A stretch of 64,000 nt of DNA from Thinopyrum elongatum (Eukaryota; Streptophyta; Magnoliopsida; Poales; Poaceae). Shown in pieces: positions 10,277 to 20,272 of the stretch. Below the pieces are notes generated by a model. That model worked only from the letters and a program-made list of their open reading frames with translations. It ran no database searches and was not told the origin of the DNA. The stretch's first letter is position 1. Each line of letters starts with the position of its first letter. Made by a program: the position numbers and the translations under genes. The stretch is taken from contig CM022301.1 in NCBI GenBank assembly GCA_011799875.1, forward strand, positions 216,686,526-216,750,525, in the 5' to 3' direction.

Positions 10277-11684
10277 TTGGATGATATCCTTAGATATTCC
10301 AAGAATGAAGAGAAACACGCTGAACATCTTCGGCTTGTGTTGGAGAAGCTTCGAAGCACCAGCTTTACGCCAAGTACTCTAAGTGTGAATTCTGGTTATC
10401 TGAAGTGACCTATCTTGGTCATGTGATTTCCAAAGATGGCATTGCTGTTAACCCGGAACGAGTTCAAGCCATTCTTGACTGGACTCCCCCGAAGAATATT
10501 AAGCAAGTCAGGAGTTTTCTCGGACTCCCTAGTTATTGCCGTCGGTTCGTTGAGAACTTTTCCAAGATTGCAAAGCCACTGACTGACCTGCTCCACGAAG
10601 GTGTTAAGTTTGAGTGGACAGAAAAATGTCAAGAAAGCTTTCAGACACTTAAAGATAAGTTGACATCTGCCCCAGTGCTAGCACCCCCGGATACTAGCAA
10701 GGATTTCGTGATATACTGTGATGCATCTCGTCAAGGATTAGGCTGTGTCCTAATGCAAGAGCGCAAAGTGATCACTTATGGCTCTCGACAATTGCGTCCT
10801 AACGAAGAAAATTATCCTGTGCATGATCTCGAACTTTGTGCGGTTTTTTATGCTCTGAAGCTATGGCGACATTACCTTCTCGGTAACCGTTGTGAGATAT
10901 ACACGGATCATCAGAGTTTGAAGTATCTATATACTCAACCCGATCTGAACCTTCATCAACAAAGATGGCTCGAGACAATTATCGATTATGATATGAATAT
11001 CTCATACACCCCTGTCAAGGCTAACATAATGGCGATGCTTTGTGTCGCAAGGCTTATTGCAACAATCTTATGGTTCAGGAAGCACAACCCGTTCTTTATG
11101 AAGAGCTTCACAAATTGAACCTCCATATTGTTCCACAGGGTTATCTCAATACCCTGGTTGTTGAACCGGATCTTGAGCACAACATTAAGATTATCCAAAG
11201 GTATGACTCTGAAGTAGAAAGGATTAAGCGATACCTCAAAAAAGGAAAGCCGTTGAAATTTCATCTTGATAATGATGCGATCTTATTCTTCCAACGCCGT
11301 CTCTTCGTACCCAAATTCGAGGATGAGAGAGAACACATTATGAAAGAAGCTCATGACACTCCTCTATCAATTCATCCTGGTAGCACAAAGATGTACCGTG
11401 ACATTTGTCAGAGATACTGGTGGCCTAATATGAAGCGAGACATTGCTCGTTATGTTTCTGAGTGTGACGTTTGCCGCCGCATTAAAGCAGAACATCAAAG
11501 ACCTGCTGGAACTCTGCAACCCCTTGATATTCCTGAATGGAAATGGGACAAGGTCCAAATGGATTTCATTACTGGTTTTCCTAGATCTCAGAAGGGTCAT
11601 GATGCTATCTTTGTCGTCATTGAACGATTCTCAAAGGTTGCTCACTTTCTGCCAGTTAGGAGACAATCAATGCTAGTCAGTTAG
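10277..11684 (+). pseudogene. G1 RT thumb, RNase H and integrase N-terminal part, frameshifted
   Basis: The continuation of G1 pol in shifted frames. A frame change lies near 10350. Next come 10405-11118 with the RT connection ([23 protein letters not shown]) and RNase H ([40 protein letters not shown]). A further shift occurs near 11040. 11040-11684 holds the integrase HHCC finger (EAHDTPLSIHPG ... CDVCRRIK) and the first catalytic Asp in QMDFITGFPRS. The frame stops at 11684. At least two frameshifts make it non-functional. Confidence 0.9.
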
Positions 11685-12606
11685 CAGACTTGTATGTTTC
11701 CCGAATTGTGTCACTCCACGGTGTTTCGTTGGAGATCAGTTTGAATCGTGGCAACCTCTTTACCTCCAGATTCTGTAAAGTTTCCAAGAAGCTACTGGAA
11801 CTCATCTGTCCTTCAGCACCGCTTTCCACCCTCAGTCTCAGGGTCAAGTTGAACGAGTTAATCAAGTGCTCGAAGATATGCTTCGGGCTTGCGTCATCTC
11901 CTTTGGTAAGAAATGGGAGGAATCTCTCCCGTATGCCGAATCCTCTTAAAATAATAGCTACCAAGCTAGTTTGAAGATGGCACCATTTGAAGTTCTTTAC
12001 GAACGTAAGTGTCAAACCCCTCTGAATTGGTCAGAAACTGGGGAACGCTCACTCGTCGGACCGGACATTATCCAACAAGCTGAAGAAAAAGTCCGCATTG
12101 TCCGGGAACATCTGAAAACTGCTCAGTCTCGTCAGAAGAGCAACTATGACCGAAAGCATCAGTTAATGGTCTATCAGCCTGGCGAGCAAGCTTACCTCCG
12201 CGTCACTCCGTTGAAAGGCACTCATCAGTTCGGAATCAAGGGCAAGTTAGCTCCTCGCTACATTGGCCCGTTCCGTATTCTTGCCCGACGAGGAGAAGTG
12301 GCATATCAATTGCAATTGCCGCCAAATCTTTCTCAAGTGCATGATGTCTTTCACGTATCCCAACTTCATCGCTGCTTCAAGGATCCTATTCGAGCTGTGG
12401 ATCATGAAATGCTTGAATTGCGGGAAGATCTGTCTTATCCAGAATATCCCATCCGTATTCTTGATCAAGCTGAACGTCGAACTCGTCAGAAGGCAATTAA
12501 ATTCCTTAAAGTTTAGTGGTCGAATCATTCTGGAGATGAAGCCACTTGGGAACGCGAGGATCGTCTTCGTGAAGAATACCCCGCTTTGTTTCAGTCTTCC
12601 TCTTAA
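11685..12606 (+). pseudogene. G1 integrase core end and chromodomain
   Basis: The middle part (11690-11970) is scrambled between frames, so the second catalytic Asp is not readable in one frame. From 11971 the frame is clean. It holds the integrase C-terminal region (APFEVLYERKCQTPLNW, GPFRILARRGEVAYQLQLP, VFHVSQLHRC) and then a chromodomain-like tail, IRILDQAERRTRQKAIKFLKV. A stop at 12514-12516 is followed in frame by WSNHSGDEATWEREDRL up to TAA 12604-12606. In chromoviruses the chromodomain tethers the integration complex to marked chromatin. This tail places G1 among chromoviruses, probably the Tekay clade. Confidence 0.87.
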
Positions 12607-12630
12607 TTCTCGGGATGAGAATTCTTGTTA

Positions 12631-12642
12631 GATGAGGAGAAT
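12631..12642 (+). other. polypurine tract of G1
   Basis: GATGAGGAGAAT just before the 3' LTR start TGTAACACCCC. It is the expected primer for plus-strand DNA synthesis, with one internal T. Confidence 0.75.
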
Positions 12643-13087
12643 TGTAACACCCCATGTAATCAACCACAGTGATCACCCTTAGTTAATGCCATGTCAGCAA
12701 GTTTAATAGTGCCTAGTCATCAGTTGCATCATATTGCATTTCAATCTTCAAATTAAATTAAAGTGAAAATAAAAGTTGTTCCAAATTGGAAACTAAAATG
12801 TTCATTAAATAGCAAATAATTCAGGGACAATCCTAAAATTGTAATCAACATTTACTAAATTAATTAAGTGACTCTAACAGCAACAAAAAAGAAGTATTTA
12901 ATCCATTTATAATTAAATAAAATCAAAATGAAATGATATGAACTCAAAACCTTTTTATAACAGTGCTAGATATTTCACTGTAATTATTGAGCTAAGTCTG
13001 GTATTTTACAAAACTATATATGGGACCACACATTTTGCAAAGCAGTAAAACAAAAGAAAAACAGAAAGCAAAAACAAAGAAAAAGAA

Positions 13088-14060
13088 AAAGGCCGTAGCA
13101 GCTGGGCCTAAGTGACTACAGCAACGGCCCAGCCCACCCCGCACCTCCTCTTCCTCGCACTGCTCACCCGCCTCGCCGCTGTCGACGCCACAGCACTCGT
13201 GCGCTGGCCCCCCCTCACCTCTGCTCGACAACGCGCGCTGCTGCCGCCGCGGGCGCCTACAAGGAGCCCCCTTCGACCCCTCTGGCTAACCCTAGCCATT
13301 TCTCTCCCTCTCCCCCCTGTCGCTCCCACCTCACCCGACGCCGCCATGGACGGCCGCGGCTGAGCTGGGCAGCCACCGTCGTCGCCTCGCCTCTCCGTCT
13401 CGCCTCGAGCTCCGTCTCGGTCGTCCATGTCTCCCCGTCGAGCCACGCGACGCCGGACGCCTCCAGGAGCTGCCCCGACCTCATCTTCCTCCCCGGCTCC
13501 GTCGTCTTCATCGCCGGATTCCGCCGCCCTCCGACCACCACCGGCTTCACCGGGCCTTCCCAGAAATGGCAGTGAGCCTCTCCCTCTTTCCCCTTACTCC
13601 ACGCGCTCAATTGCGAGCTTTGGCGCCCGCTTCGCCGTTGCCCGAACCGCTCTGCCGCCCGCATCGTCGCCGGCGTGGCCACGGTGACCAAATGGTCCTG
13701 TGCGTGCCACCATTGCGCTCCCCACGTCGCGTAGACCTCGCCTAGCTCGTCGCATCGCTCGCTAGCGCATTGCCTCGCCGATCCCGAACTCCACCCGAAC
13801 ACCGTCGTCGCCGACGAGGTCGTGCCGCTTGTTTCCGGCCACCCCAGCTCCGGCCACCACCACAGATCGATGCGGCTCAGCCTCAGCTTTCGAACGCCGC
13901 AAGAATCACCTGATTTGATGCACCGTAGACGAATTCCGGCCAACTCCGGCGTGGATCCGTCGCTGGAGAGGTCGCCGGCGTTGCTTCAGCCGCCGTGCTG
14001 ACCTGGCGCCGATGGGCCCCACCTCAGAGTCACTGACCGTGGCCCCACGGGCCCCAGTTG
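13088..14060. other. GC-rich, CpG-rich island inside the G1 LTR
   Basis: Strongly GC-rich sequence with many CG dinucleotides, unlike the AT-rich LTR sequence on both sides. It resembles a grass-gene 5' region (CTCTCTCCCTCTCCCCCCTG, then CCGCCATGGACGGCCGCGG at about 13342). Several frames are open on both strands, but none shows a recognisable protein. It could be promoter sequence of the element or captured host sequence. Confidence 0.6.
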
Positions 14061-14740
14061 ACCTTGTTGACTGGGTCAACTGCTGACTGGGCTGGCCCTA
14101 TGTCTATGACATGTGGGTCCCGCCTATTAAATGATTTTAAATAAATAGATAAATCTGTTAATTAGTTTAAATACTAATCACCCATTGACCAGTAGGCCCC
14201 ACCCACTAATTAACCTAATTAGTTTAATCTAACTCTGTTTAATTAGCTGAGTCACTCACATGTGGGTCCCACTGGACCCACAGGTCAGGTTTGACTCTGG
14301 TCAGCTGGGTCTGACCTGCGGATGTCACACCTACATCATGCTGACGTCACCATTCACTATTCTGGATAATTCGAATTTAAATAAATAATTAAATAATTCA
14401 GAAAATGTTTAAATCTTTAGAAAATCATATAAAAAAACTGTAGCTCCGATCGAAAAACTTTATACATGAAAGTTGATCAGAACGACGAGACGAATCTGAA
14501 TACGCCCTTCGTATTGCTGTCAGATGCCCCTAGCTACCTGAACATGGAACTTTTAGACTGATTTCGATAAATGAATAGTGCTCAACTTTAATAAAATAAA
14601 TCCAAATAAAATTCCTAAATTAACTAAATCATCTAGTTAGGCAGTAGAACACCTCTGCATATCATTTAGGTCTGTCATGCATATTGTTTGCATTTTTGCC
14701 ATGAATTTATTGTTTCTTCCCCCCTCCTTCTCTCTTGATA

Positions 14741-14832
14741 GACGCTGAGACCGACGCCGCCGTAGCAGAGTACGACTACGCTCTGGACAAGCAGCCTTCT
14801 GACGACCAGCCCCTCTCAGCAGAGCTTCCAGG
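14741..14832 (+). other. exon-like acidic reading frame in G1 3' LTR (first exon candidate)
   Basis: An open frame DAETDAAVAEYDYALDKQ ... SAELPG, preceded by the pyrimidine tract TTTCTTCCCCCCTCCTTC and a TAG acceptor. It ends at CTTCCAG followed by GCAAGC, like a GC-type 5' splice site. It is rich in Asp and Glu, like the second frame at 16282-16392. Coding status is inferred from composition and borders only. Confidence 0.4.
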
Positions 14833-16281
14833 CAAGCCCCCCCCCCCTTGATCACTCTGATATCGCCCATTCCATTCTCTCCTGGTTGCATTAGATTTTG
14901 CTACCATAAATGATTGCTCCTATTCTGATGCATAGCCTGCTTTTTGTAACCTGCTTATTGCTACCTTACCTGCCTATTTCAAACTGCTTAGTATAGGTTT
15001 GTTAGTGAACCGTCAATGACCCCACTTTGTCCTTGTTGCCTCTGCTTCATCATCGACGATTCGATCAACGTGATTGACGACCAAAGACCGACACCTCACT
15101 TCACCCCCTTTGTTGCACGACTCTGCATAGTTACTATTGAGTGCCGAGGGTGATACCTCGTAACGCACTCCTGATGATAACTCTATAGTGTAGCTGTTTG
15201 GTCGTGGTCATCGAGGGTGATTCCTCCTTAACCACTCCCGATACGACTCTGTCGTGTAACTTCTCAAGTGTGAACCTCGAGGGTGATGCCTCCTACGTTC
15301 ACCTTGATGATTTCATTGAGTGGAATCCACCGAGGGTGATTCCTCAGGGTTTCCCCCTTGGTGTTACGACCACACGGTTACTTTAACCTTTGTCACAGGC
15401 GGGTCGACCCTGATGGGTACCCGCGGGGAACTTATGCAGTCGGGTTTGCCAGGATGGCACCCGAGAGAGATATTGTGGCGGAGCATCAGAAACTCTGATC
15501 GTCTCCGCGAGTTATGGGGCCCTCTACGCACTACCACCACGTGGGATAATGGTTTATGGGGCCCTCTACGTCGTATGTTTCTCCCGAAAGCTCATCAGAC
15601 GTCACAGTTCACCGTGCAGGCTGATTGTTGGGGTTGGGCTGGACACTTCACTGACGAGTTCAGTGTCGCACCTGCTCCCTGGCCAGTCTCGCAACGCGTA
15701 GGAGCGCCCGGGGCGATGGCCAAGACCCCTGGGTGCATAGGTTAGTCCGGCGTGTTGACCTCTCTGCTGAGCCTAGGAAGGGCGCTGCTTCGTGTCGGTC
15801 TCCCGAGGCCGGGCATTACCGAGCAAGTGTGTACGGCCAGAGGTGATCGAGCATGTTGGGTAACAGTAGTGCACCCCTGCAGGGAAGTGATCTATTCGAA
15901 TAACCGTGTCCACGATAACAGGACGCTCAGTTTGGTATCCCGATCTATTACTTGAACTGGATACTTGTTTAACTAATTGAAGCTTTGGGATCGCTTCCTC
16001 GCAGGGAGTCGAGGAAGGATCTCTAGGCTTTGCCTCAACATGCTTGCTTAATAAAATGCTTTTCTGTACTCTTCTAATTGCTGCAAGATGGTGGCTTCGA
16101 GAAGATGCTAGTCTTCGATAGGACTAGGCCTTCTCTCTATTCTAGCATTTCTGCAGCCCAGTCCACATATACAGCCTTTCTTTGATAATGTTGCATATGT
16201 AGTGTAGATCCTTGCTTGCTGAGTACTTCGGATGAGTACTCACGGTTGCTTTGCTATTTCTTTTTCCCCCATACCCCTTTT

Positions 16282-16392
16282 GATGATACCTCAGACGATG
16301 GAGCCCCGGAGTCAGATGTCCCCGCAGGAGCTTACTACCAGGAGGGTCCAGATGGCACGTACTACTGGATCGAGCCAGTCGACCAGGAGTAG
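16282..16392 (+). other. exon-like acidic reading frame in G1 3' LTR (second exon candidate)
   Basis: The 3' LTR counterpart of 6385-6495: same length, same frame, same TAG stop. The two copies differ at three codons (Pro/Ser, Asp/Gly, Ala/Val), all amino-acid changing, so recent selection within this element is not shown. Confidence 0.45.
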
Positions 16393-16681
16393 GATCGGAG
16401 GGTCCCAGGCAGGAGGCCTTCGGCTTTCGATCTAGAGTTGTTGTTTGTGCTAGCCTTCTTAAGGCAAACCTTGGCTAACTATGTCTGTACCCAGATATTA
16501 TTTGTATGACTGACTTATGTATTCGGATCCTCGTGATCCCTGGTCTGTAATATTCGTGGATCTCCGTTTATTTGTGTTAGAGTTGTGTTGTGATATCTTC
16601 CCGTGAGTCCCTGTGCTTGATCGCGCATGTTTGCGTGTATGATTAGTGCACGATTGAGTCGGGGGCGTCACACCGCACCAA

Positions 16682-18461
16682 GTCTTCTGGAGCACTGGAC
16701 TATGTTCTTTGACGGCTCCAAGATGCTCCACGGCTCAGGAGCTGGAGTGGTCCTGGTGTCCCCTAAAGGCGACTGACTCAACTATGTGCTTCAGATCCAC
16801 GTTGATTCCTCCAACAATGAGGCAGAGTATGAGGCTCTTCTATATGGGCTGCGCATGGCGATCTCTCTTGGGATCCGCCGACTGGTGGTCTATGGTGACT
16901 CGAATCTGGTGGTTAACCAAGTCATGAAGGAGTGTGATATTAGGAGTCCGGGAATGACAGGCTACTGCAAAGCTATTAGGAAAATGGAAAAGAACTTTGA
17001 AGGACTGGAGCTCCATCACATCCCACGACTCCAGAACCAGGCGGCTGACGACCTGGCCAAAATTGGCTCCACTCGGAAGGCAGTCCCGAAGAACGTCTTC
17101 CTGGAGCACTTGCACTCACCCACGGTCAAAGAGGACCCTTTCGTGGAGGAGCCCCTGCAGCCTGTCGGACCATCAGATTCGACTGAAGTTGACATTCCCG
17201 CAGTGATTGCCATGGTCCAGGAGATTCCAGTGATCACTCCCGAGTGGACCGAACCGTATATCACATACTTGCTTAGGCAAGAACTCCCGGAGGATGAGGT
17301 TGAGGCTCATCAGATCCTCCATCGATCAAAAGCCTTCACCGTCATGGGTGATCAACTTTACAAGAAGAGCACCTCTGGAGTCACTCAGCGCTACATTTCG
17401 CCAGAAGAAGGGCAACAGATCTTGCAGGAGATTCACTCGGGAACCTGTGGGCACCATGCGTCCTCTCAGGCGCTGGTTGCCAAGGCATTTCGGGCAGGCT
17501 TTTATTGGCCCCGTGCCAATGAGGCTGCCCGAGACATAGTGGACCGATGCGTCGGGTGCCAGTTCTACGCTAACCAAGCGCACAAGCCAGTGTCTACACT
17601 GAAGACGATCCATCTCACTTGGTCATTTTCCATCTAGAGGCTTGACATGATCGGCCCCCTCCAGACTGGGGCGAGTGGATTCACTCATCTTTTGGTGGCG
17701 GTCGACAAGTTTAAGTGGATTGAAGCGAAGCCTATAAAGAAGTTGGACTCGTCGACTGCCATCAAGTTCATCAAGGAGATAATCTTCAGATTCGGGGTTC
17801 CCCACAGCATCATCACCGACAATGGTTCTAACTTTGACTCGGACGAGTTCCGTGAGTTTTGCTATTCTCAAGGCACTCGTGTCGATTACGCCTTCGTGGC
17901 TCACCCACAGACGAATGGCCAGGCGGAATGGGAGAATGGGTTAATACTCCAGGGGTTGAAGCCATGCCTTATGCGCGACCTGACACATGTTGCAGGAACC
18001 TGGGTCACCGAGCTACCGTCGGTCCTCTAGGCCTGCGGACGACCACGAATTGCACTCCATTCTTCATGGTGTACGGGTCGGAAGCAGTCTTGCCGAGTGA
18101 TTTGCTTCACAATCCCCCCTGAGTGGATCTGTACTCGGAAGCCGAAGTTGAAGAGGCGTGACAGGATGGTCTCGACCTCCTAGAGGAAGAGCGTGAGTTG
18201 GCACTCGTTAGGTCGACTGTGTACCAACAAGATCTGCGTCGCTATCATCATAGACATGTCAAAGGGTGTGCCCTCCAGGAAGGTGATCTGGTCCTTCGAA
18301 TGGATCAGCAGAAGCCTCACAAGCTGGCGCCCCCGTGGCAGGGGCCTTTTGCCATATCAAAGGTACTGAATAATTGAGCTTATCGACTCTACAATTTCAG
18401 CAAGGATATAGAAGAGCCTAGGGCTTGGAACGCGGACCTGCTTCGCAAGTTTTACACTTAG
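16682..18461 (+). pseudogene. G2 RNase H (archaeal type) and integrase
   Basis: The RNase H part reads MFFDGSKMLHGSGAG, NNEAEYEALLYGLRMA, VYGDSNLVVNQV and QNQAADDLAKIGS, giving the D-E-D-D active-site set of the extra archaeal-type RNase H found in Tat elements. The integrase follows: the finger HSGTCGHH ... CVGCQFY (near 17430-17560), core Asp in RLDMIGPLQTG (17638), IITDNGSNF (17811-17837) and Glu in QTNGQAEWENG. The C-terminal region ends at TAG 18459-18461. In-frame stops at 16771-16773 and 17635-17637 and later frame changes (near 17940-18130) inactivate it. Confidence 0.88.
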
Positions 18462-18614
18462 AATAAAAATCCCCATTGTAATAGTTTTACTTTTCCTGTA
18501 TATCGTCTAGTTCGGCCTACCGTCGTGTTTTCACTCAGGTGACTATAAGCATTCGGAAACCAGCACACTCCCAGCAGGTGAATTGGCTTAGCCGCGAACT
18601 AGTTTTCGCCCAAG
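18462..18614 (+). other. downstream non-coding DNA of G2
   Basis: A short tail after the integrase stop, ending CCAAG at 18610-18614, the likely left target duplication of C2. No LTR of G2 is seen before C2 interrupts it. Confidence 0.5.
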
Positions 18615-18957
18615 TGAAAGTGCAACTAATCCCCGGGTGGTTTTGGTAATTCATAACAACATATAGCTCATTGAACTAATATCCATTCTAGATAAATATT
18701 TCAGGATGTTCAATGATTGGCATGGCATGAGATAGAGATGTGGACCCCTCAAAATGCTAAGGACAAAGATTGGCAAAAGCTCAAGACTCTTCATTTATAT
18801 TTTAGTGATCCAAGATCACATTGAGTCCATAGGAAAGCCAATACTATTTAAAGGGGATGCGGTGTTGCTTAATGGCTTACGCTCAAGTGCTTAGTGATAT
18901 TGCTCCAATACCCTCACCAACTTTCTCCATCCAAATATGTTAAAACCCTAAACTCCA

Positions 18958-19342
18958 ACTCGGCCCCACCGATTCTTCCTATCCGGAGCCACCGAGTTCA
19001 TATGACATAGCCACAGTCAGAAACCCTAATTGTTTGGTCTCACCGATACGGATCTTGGTCTCACTGAGATGGCCTTGTCAACTCTCTGTTATCAGTTGCA
19101 ATTATTTCGGTCTCACCGAAATTGCAATCGGTCTCACCGAGATGGCTTGACCAACTCTCTGTTGCCTTATTGCTTCACTTCGGTCTCACCAAGTTGATGC
19201 AATCGGTGCCACCGAGATGAGGTTTGCCCTAAGCCCTAGCACATCGGTCCCACCGAGTTGTTCCAGTTAGTCCCACCGAGATTCCTAACGTTCACATTTT
19301 TGAACTGATCGATGCCACCGAGTTTAACTATTCGGTCTCACC
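18958..19342. repeat. array of short inverted repeats (C2 LTR)
   Basis: About a dozen copies of TCGGTCTCACCGA / TCGGTCCCACCGA, the same motif as in the C1 LTR read on the other strand. Positions and variants differ from C1, so the arrays have diverged separately while the palindromic form persisted. Confidence 0.85.
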
Positions 19343-19386
19343 GAGATGAGTCAAACGTGTGTAATGGTTGGATTTTTTGTGGAGGC

Positions 19387-19394
19387 TATATATA
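19387..19394 (+). promoter_or_regulatory. TATA box of C2 LTR
   Basis: GGCTATATATACCCCTCCAC, at the same place as the C1 LTR TATA box, downstream of the inverted-repeat array. Confidence 0.7.
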
Positions 19395-20191
19395 CCCCTC
19401 CACCCCCTTCTCCATTTGTGAGAGAGCCATCAGAATGTGCCTACACTTCCACCATTCATTTTCTGAGGGAGAACCACCAACTCATGTGTTGAGATCAAGA
19501 GATTCCATTCCTACTATTTGAACCTTGATTTCTAGCCTTCCCAAGTTGCTTTCCACTCAAATCTTTCTTCCACCATAGCCAAATCTGAGAGAGAGAGTTG
19601 AGTGTTGGGGAGACTATCATTTGAAGCACAAGAGCAAGGAGTTCATCATCAACACATCGTCTATTACCTTTTGGAGAGTGGTGTCTCCTAGATTGGTTAG
19701 GCGTCGCTTGGGAGCCTCTGTCGTGATGTGGAGTTGAACCAAGAAGTTTGTAAGGGCAAGGATATCGCCTACTTCGTGAAGATCTACCTGAGTGAGATAA
19801 GTCCTTCGTGGGCGATGGCCGTGGTGGGATAGACAAGGTTGCTTCTTCGTGGACCCTTCATGGGTGGAGCCCTCCGTGGACTCGCGCAGCCGTTACCCTT
19901 CATGGGTTAAAGTCTCCATCAACGTGGACGTACGATAGCACCACCTATTGGAACCACGCCAAAAATCTCCGTGTCTCCATTGCTTTTGCCTTCTCCAAAC
20001 CCTTCCCTTTACCTTCATATGCAATGTTTTACTTTCCGCTGCTATACTATTAGAATTGCATATGTAGGTTGATTGCTTGACTTGTGCTAATTGCTAAAAT
20101 CTGCCCACAACTAAAATTGGGAAAAGAATAGATTTTTATTTGGATAAGTAGTCTAATCACCCCCCTCTATACATACTTTCAATCCTACAAG

Positions 20192-20203
20192 TGGTATCAA
20201 AGC
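20192..20203 (+). other. primer-binding site (initiator tRNA-Met type), C2
   Basis: TGGTATCAAAGC, one base from the usual TGGTATCAGAGC, ten bases after the LTR end. Confidence 0.85.
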
Positions 20204-20272
20204 TTTGTTTCCATTAGCCTTGATTTCCATAGCTTTGGTGATCATATCCTTCGTTTCACAACCTAGGACAGT

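Larger units (their letters stand above)
5206..16672 (+). mobile_element. Gypsy chromovirus G1 (Tekay-like) with 4-kb LTR
   Basis: Plus-strand Ty3/Gypsy element: partial 5' LTR (5206-6775), primer site (6779), an extra ORF (7170-7940), gag-pol (8189-12606) with a C-terminal chromodomain, polypurine tract (12631) and a complete 3' LTR (12643-16672). The visible 5' LTR matches the last 1.5 kb of the 3' LTR. It is cut at 5205 by C1. By eye, about 11 differences occur in the first 380 aligned bases, near 3%. G1 itself sits in the RNase H domain of G2. The pol frame is broken by several stops and frameshifts. Confidence 0.9.
12643..16672 (+). repeat. 3' LTR of G1 (4030 bp)
   Basis: Begins TGTAACACCCC and ends GGGGGCGTCACA. 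In order it holds an AT-rich segment (12760-13080), a GC-rich island (13088-14060), an AT-rich segment (14140-14640), an exon-like frame (14741-14832) and the 1.5 kb shared with the visible 5' LTR. It is long for a Gypsy LTR. Minus-strand frames across the GC-rich island are low-complexity shadows. Confidence 0.9.
16673..18614 (+). mobile_element. Tat-type Gypsy G2, 3' half of pol and downstream DNA
   Basis: The piece of a plus-strand Gypsy element into which G1 was inserted, the join falling inside its RNase H domain at 16672/16673. It ends at 18614, where C2 is inserted. The upstream half (gag, protease, RT) would lie left of C1 and G1, outside the window. The RNase H style with NNEAEYEALL, and relatedness to G5, place it in the Tat lineage. 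Confidence 0.8.
18615..20181 (+). repeat. 5' LTR of Copia C2
   Basis: 1567 bp, from TGAAAGTGCAAC to ATACTTTCA. It shares with the C1 LTR the GGTTTTGGTAATT start segment, the inverted-repeat array, the TATA region and a long R/U5 segment (compare 19600-19980 with the reverse of 3840-4200). Confidence 0.85.

Noticed and set aside
13257..13943. 228-codon minus-strand frame in the GC-rich part of the G1 LTR
   Set aside because: Low-complexity Arg/Gly/Trp-rich translation with no domain. In GC-rich DNA, stops are rare in every frame. Overlaps other equally open frames.
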